Assembly: GCA_029817715.1 (NCBI GenBank)
Contig: JARUPY010000085.1
Location: 3,162,001-3,226,000, forward strand
Length of the DNA stretch: 64,000 nt
Reading direction: 5' to 3'
Origin: Melastoma dodecandrum
Lineage: Eukaryota; Streptophyta; Magnoliopsida; Myrtales; Melastomataceae
A program made the translations under genes and the position numbers. The notes under the pieces were generated by a model. That model was given only the letters and a program-made list of their open reading frames with translations, had not been told where the DNA came from and did not search any database. How positions within the stretch are numbered: the first letter of the stretch is position 1; each line of letters begins with the position of its first letter. Below, in pieces: positions 61,079 through 64,000 of the stretch.

Positions 61079-63795
61079 ATGATCGGTGGAGATGGAGGAG
61101 AGACGCCTTCCAGGTGGACGATTCCGCCCTTTTCTTTTTCGTCGATTCCTTAGGTTGATTTTCGCCGAGTATGTCCATGATCGGCGGATATGTTTGGATT
61201 TCTTTTTTTATTTTTTGTGTTGGTTCCTCGAATTGGTGAATTTGTTGATCCTGTTGGTAGTGATCTGCGGCTGGTTTTGTCCTTCTAGGTATGAGTTGCT
61301 TAGCATGGTCAAGAAGCACTCGAGCTTGCTCGGCAAGACGATCTTGGATGAGCAAGACTCTACGGATGTCGAGATGGACTCACGGTTCTGGCACGACATC
61401 TTTGACTTGTATTTCATCCGTGGGAAGGAGTCCAGTGTGAAGCAAGATGACGACCTTATATTTTTCGTCCGTAAATTGGTACCCACGTTTTGGCTATCCG
61501 TTTGATTTTCATTTGGCTATCTCGGGGTTCAAAGAGCCAACTCTCATACTTTGCCATTGCATGTCACAGAGCTCGTATAAGGATCAAATCAATGATAATC
61601 GGGAGGGTGCCTCTCCATACTTTGTTCGCAGGTGGGCTCCTGAGGTAAAACACCAGGGATATGCCTGTTTGTGCTTTTAGCTTCTTTGTCATTCATTTCA
61701 TCGGTCATGGATACCACGTCGTTCATCCTAGTGTTTTATATTCTCCAATGACAGTAGCTGTAGTCTTTGAGTATCAGAACTGCATAAGGTTCTTACATTG
61801 ATGACAAAGTGGCCATCTTTTATAAACAAAGATATGGTTGATGTTTGATTTCATAACCTTTCCACAATAATAGAAACAGTGTATGTAAAATAATTTATGT
61901 AGGAGTAAGACTTTGTGTTTTAGTCCGTTCCTTGTCTCTAGATCATTAGGGCACACTCTGCTCTAAATTTATGCAGCCTGAGTTTTCGCTTGTGCCGTAT
62001 TTCTTCTGTTTTTATGTGCTGACTTCCTTTAGCAGTGGTCAAGGACATGCAACTAATCCCTGATAATCCTGCCCTTACAAATGCCGCTGATCAAGAAAAC
62101 CAACTTCTGATCTAAATGTTTTGATTTTTACCTATTATTCTTGGTTTTTATGCTATATCATTCTGTACTATGGTGATAGAAGTAACTTCTTTTTTCTTTA
62201 CAGTTGGATAAGCTACTCGGTGATGCGTTGAATGATGTTGACTGGAGGCGATCATTTTACTTGAATTTGATTGCTCACACATCCTTCTCAGTAACTGTCG
62301 CAATTTGCAGGCTAGTTTTCTATCCCGGTCTTGTACTTTTGTGCATGGGCATTTTTGCCTTTTAATCTCAATAAATCAATTTCTCAAGCACTATTTTTGG
62401 GTGCTTAAAGCTAGCATATATTGCATTCAACCTGTCATAGTCAATGCATATTGCTGATTCTTAAGAAAGGAGAGCCTCATTCTTGGAAGGAGCTACTTAA
62501 ATATCAAAGTCAAAGTGTTTGTGGATGGTTTTCTTTAGGGATTTATGTTACAGATCCCTCCGCATGATTATTTCCTTTCTGAAAGTTTACTTTTTTCAGC
62601 CATGAAGTTCTCCGCAATCATCCAGCACGTCAAGACTCTTCTCTATCTCCTATTTATAAGGTAAAATTTATCCCAAAGCCCAAATAACAATTCTATTGAT
62701 GACGAATGTTTTCGTCGGAAATTATAAGAAAGGATGGTTGGACAGATTATTAATATGGTTTTATTAATAAAAGTTTGCCAATGATTCAACCCTGGAACTT
62801 GTTAATTCAATTTAAGAGTTGCCCCATTTGATAGGTTGTGAAGGTGGTTTATGCTTCTCCAAGTCGTATCAATTTTCATTTGGATGCGAAGAAGGCAGGC
62901 TCTTTGTGCTCTTCGCTTCTCTGATTTCATGATTATTTTGGCCTTAATGTGTCCTGACAGTATTACTGTCATTTCTAGGAAATAGAGACAACACCAGCAT
63001 ATCCAGATATCTGCTTTGCAGTGGATGATTTCGACTCTACTTTTGATGCAGTGGTGAGGCTATCTTTCAGCTTCTGGTAAATGTAGTTTGACTTAATTCA
63101 TTTCAGTGTTGGATTGTGCAAGTCCTACCTGATGTCTGTTTATACTTAAGGAGGTATTATCACTATTGATTCTGTTGTAAAAATTCTTCTACATGTCTAG
63201 ATGTTGTTGCTTCCCGAGTCTCAGTTTCTGTGGGATTATCAGCTGACTGGTATATTGGACTTGGAGCATACAATGCACTCGGATGCTTTGCTCATATTTT
63301 CTTCTTTGGTCTTGATGTTATCAATTTCTTGATTTTGATATCTACCTTCTGTAGTTTTTGTTTGATTTTAGGTGGTGGAGCCTTTTATCATTTGCAACTT
63401 TATTTTGCTGTGCTCACCTTTATTTTTCTACGAGTCTTAGGATTTTTAAGTTTATGACTGATGCTGATTGATATGTCCAGAGCCTTGTTGAATAGATTCC
63501 TACTATATGTAATATATAAATACTATGTTGTGAGCTTAACCAGGTTGTAGCATAAATAACTAGAGAAATTATCGTTGATTAGTTATCTTGCTTGGACTTG
63601 CATTCGTGAGAAGATACTGACCGGTCTTTGCTGCACATGTAGGTGTTGTCTTCTACGGATCATTGTTATTGTGTGCTTCTTAATGCCCATGATGGAGCAG
63701 CATTTCCTTCCTCGAGGGAACGAAACGATTGCAGTTCTAGCAGCAATTCACCTTTAAAAGTTGATCCTGGGTCTGAAAATTCTATGAGCAGTAAG
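61079..63795 (+). CDS. KIAA0930 homologue (DUF2045), 5' part
   Basis: Eight exons are visible (61079-61113, 61289-61478, 61570-61644, 62204-62310, 62600-62660, 62835-62894, 62979-63053, 63643-63795). They give 252 codons in phase, and the gene continues past the right edge. Diagnostic segments are RFWHDIFDLYFIRGKES, DDDLIFFVRKL, PYFVRRWAPE, SHEVLRNHPARQDS, TTPAYPDICFAVDDFDSTFD and NAHDGAAFP. These match the conserved eukaryotic KIAA0930 family. Its molecular role is unknown. Two introns appear to use GC donors: after exon 4 (AG|GCTAGT) and after exon 6 (AAG|GCAGGC). No GT donor keeps the frame at either site. The ATG at 61079 is chosen because it splices in frame through PSR to YELLSMVKKHS. 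Confidence 0.82.
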
Positions 63796-64000
63796 GTTTG
63801 GGGTCGTAGACTTGCACATTATGGGTTTTTTATATGCTCATAGAATTTCTGTGTCTAGTGATTCTGTACCTAGTCAAGGACGCTAATGCCTATCAAGGAT
63901 GCTAATTCCTGTCAAGGATGAGGATATGTGGCTCTTGTTAATTCCATAAGTGTGGGGTTGACCAGTACCTAAGTTTAAAGTGTGAATCTTTCTTTTGTGA

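Overview
This is nuclear DNA of a flowering plant, most likely a core eudicot. The genes are split by many short spliceosomal introns (33 in one gene). Several families are plant-specific: QWRF, RSL bHLH, NPG1-related, SOFL, ZCF37 and trichome-birefringence-like. The single large transposon is a Ty3/Gypsy chromovirus of the kind common in plants. The species cannot be named from the sequence alone. No bacterial, organellar, CRISPR or tRNA features were seen.

Layout, left to right. (1) 1-18 kb: the 3' part of a QWRF-motif gene; a ZAT10-like zinc-finger gene reduced to one finger (minus strand); an RSL4-type root-hair bHLH gene; an NPG1-related TPR gene; an AKAP17A/XE7-like splicing-regulator gene; and a ZCF37-like gene (minus strand). 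(2) 19.4-29.4 kb: a complete 10.06-kb Tekay/Del-type LTR retrotransposon. It has 2.2-kb LTRs that are almost identical, an extra 151-codon ORF before gag-pol, and a stop codon inside the chromodomain. (3) 30.1-32.8 kb: two decayed genes side by side, a WLIM1-type LIM gene with two frame-breaking lesions and a C-terminal fragment of P5CS. (4) 34.2-41.4 kb: a SOB-FIVE-LIKE gene, convergent with UTP4, an 11-exon gene carrying a non-autonomous hAT element in an intron. (5) 41.4-56.5 kb: a shared divergent promoter rich in TGGGCY elements, then a complete 34-exon ECA3-type P2A Ca2+/Mn2+-ATPase gene. (6) 57.5-64 kb: an LCAT1-like acyltransferase gene, a broken trichome-birefringence-like pseudogene facing it, and the first eight exons of a KIAA0930 (DUF2045) homologue that runs off the end.

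The genes are ordinary plant housekeeping and developmental loci, not a functional cluster. Exon models were built by hand from splice sites, reading phase and remembered family sequence. Nearly all close exactly in frame, which supports them. Four introns appear to use GC rather than GT donors. Gene order recalls two Arabidopsis chromosome 1 neighbourhoods: ZAT10-RSL4 with NPGR1-LCAT1, and ECA3-WLIM1-ZCF37-like. The region may therefore preserve an older arrangement.

The observations most worth a second look are the additional leader ORF and chromodomain stop in the retrotransposon, its missing target-site duplication despite young LTRs, the one-finger ZAT10 relative, the hAT element with an 8-bp duplication, and the three neighbouring pseudogenes.
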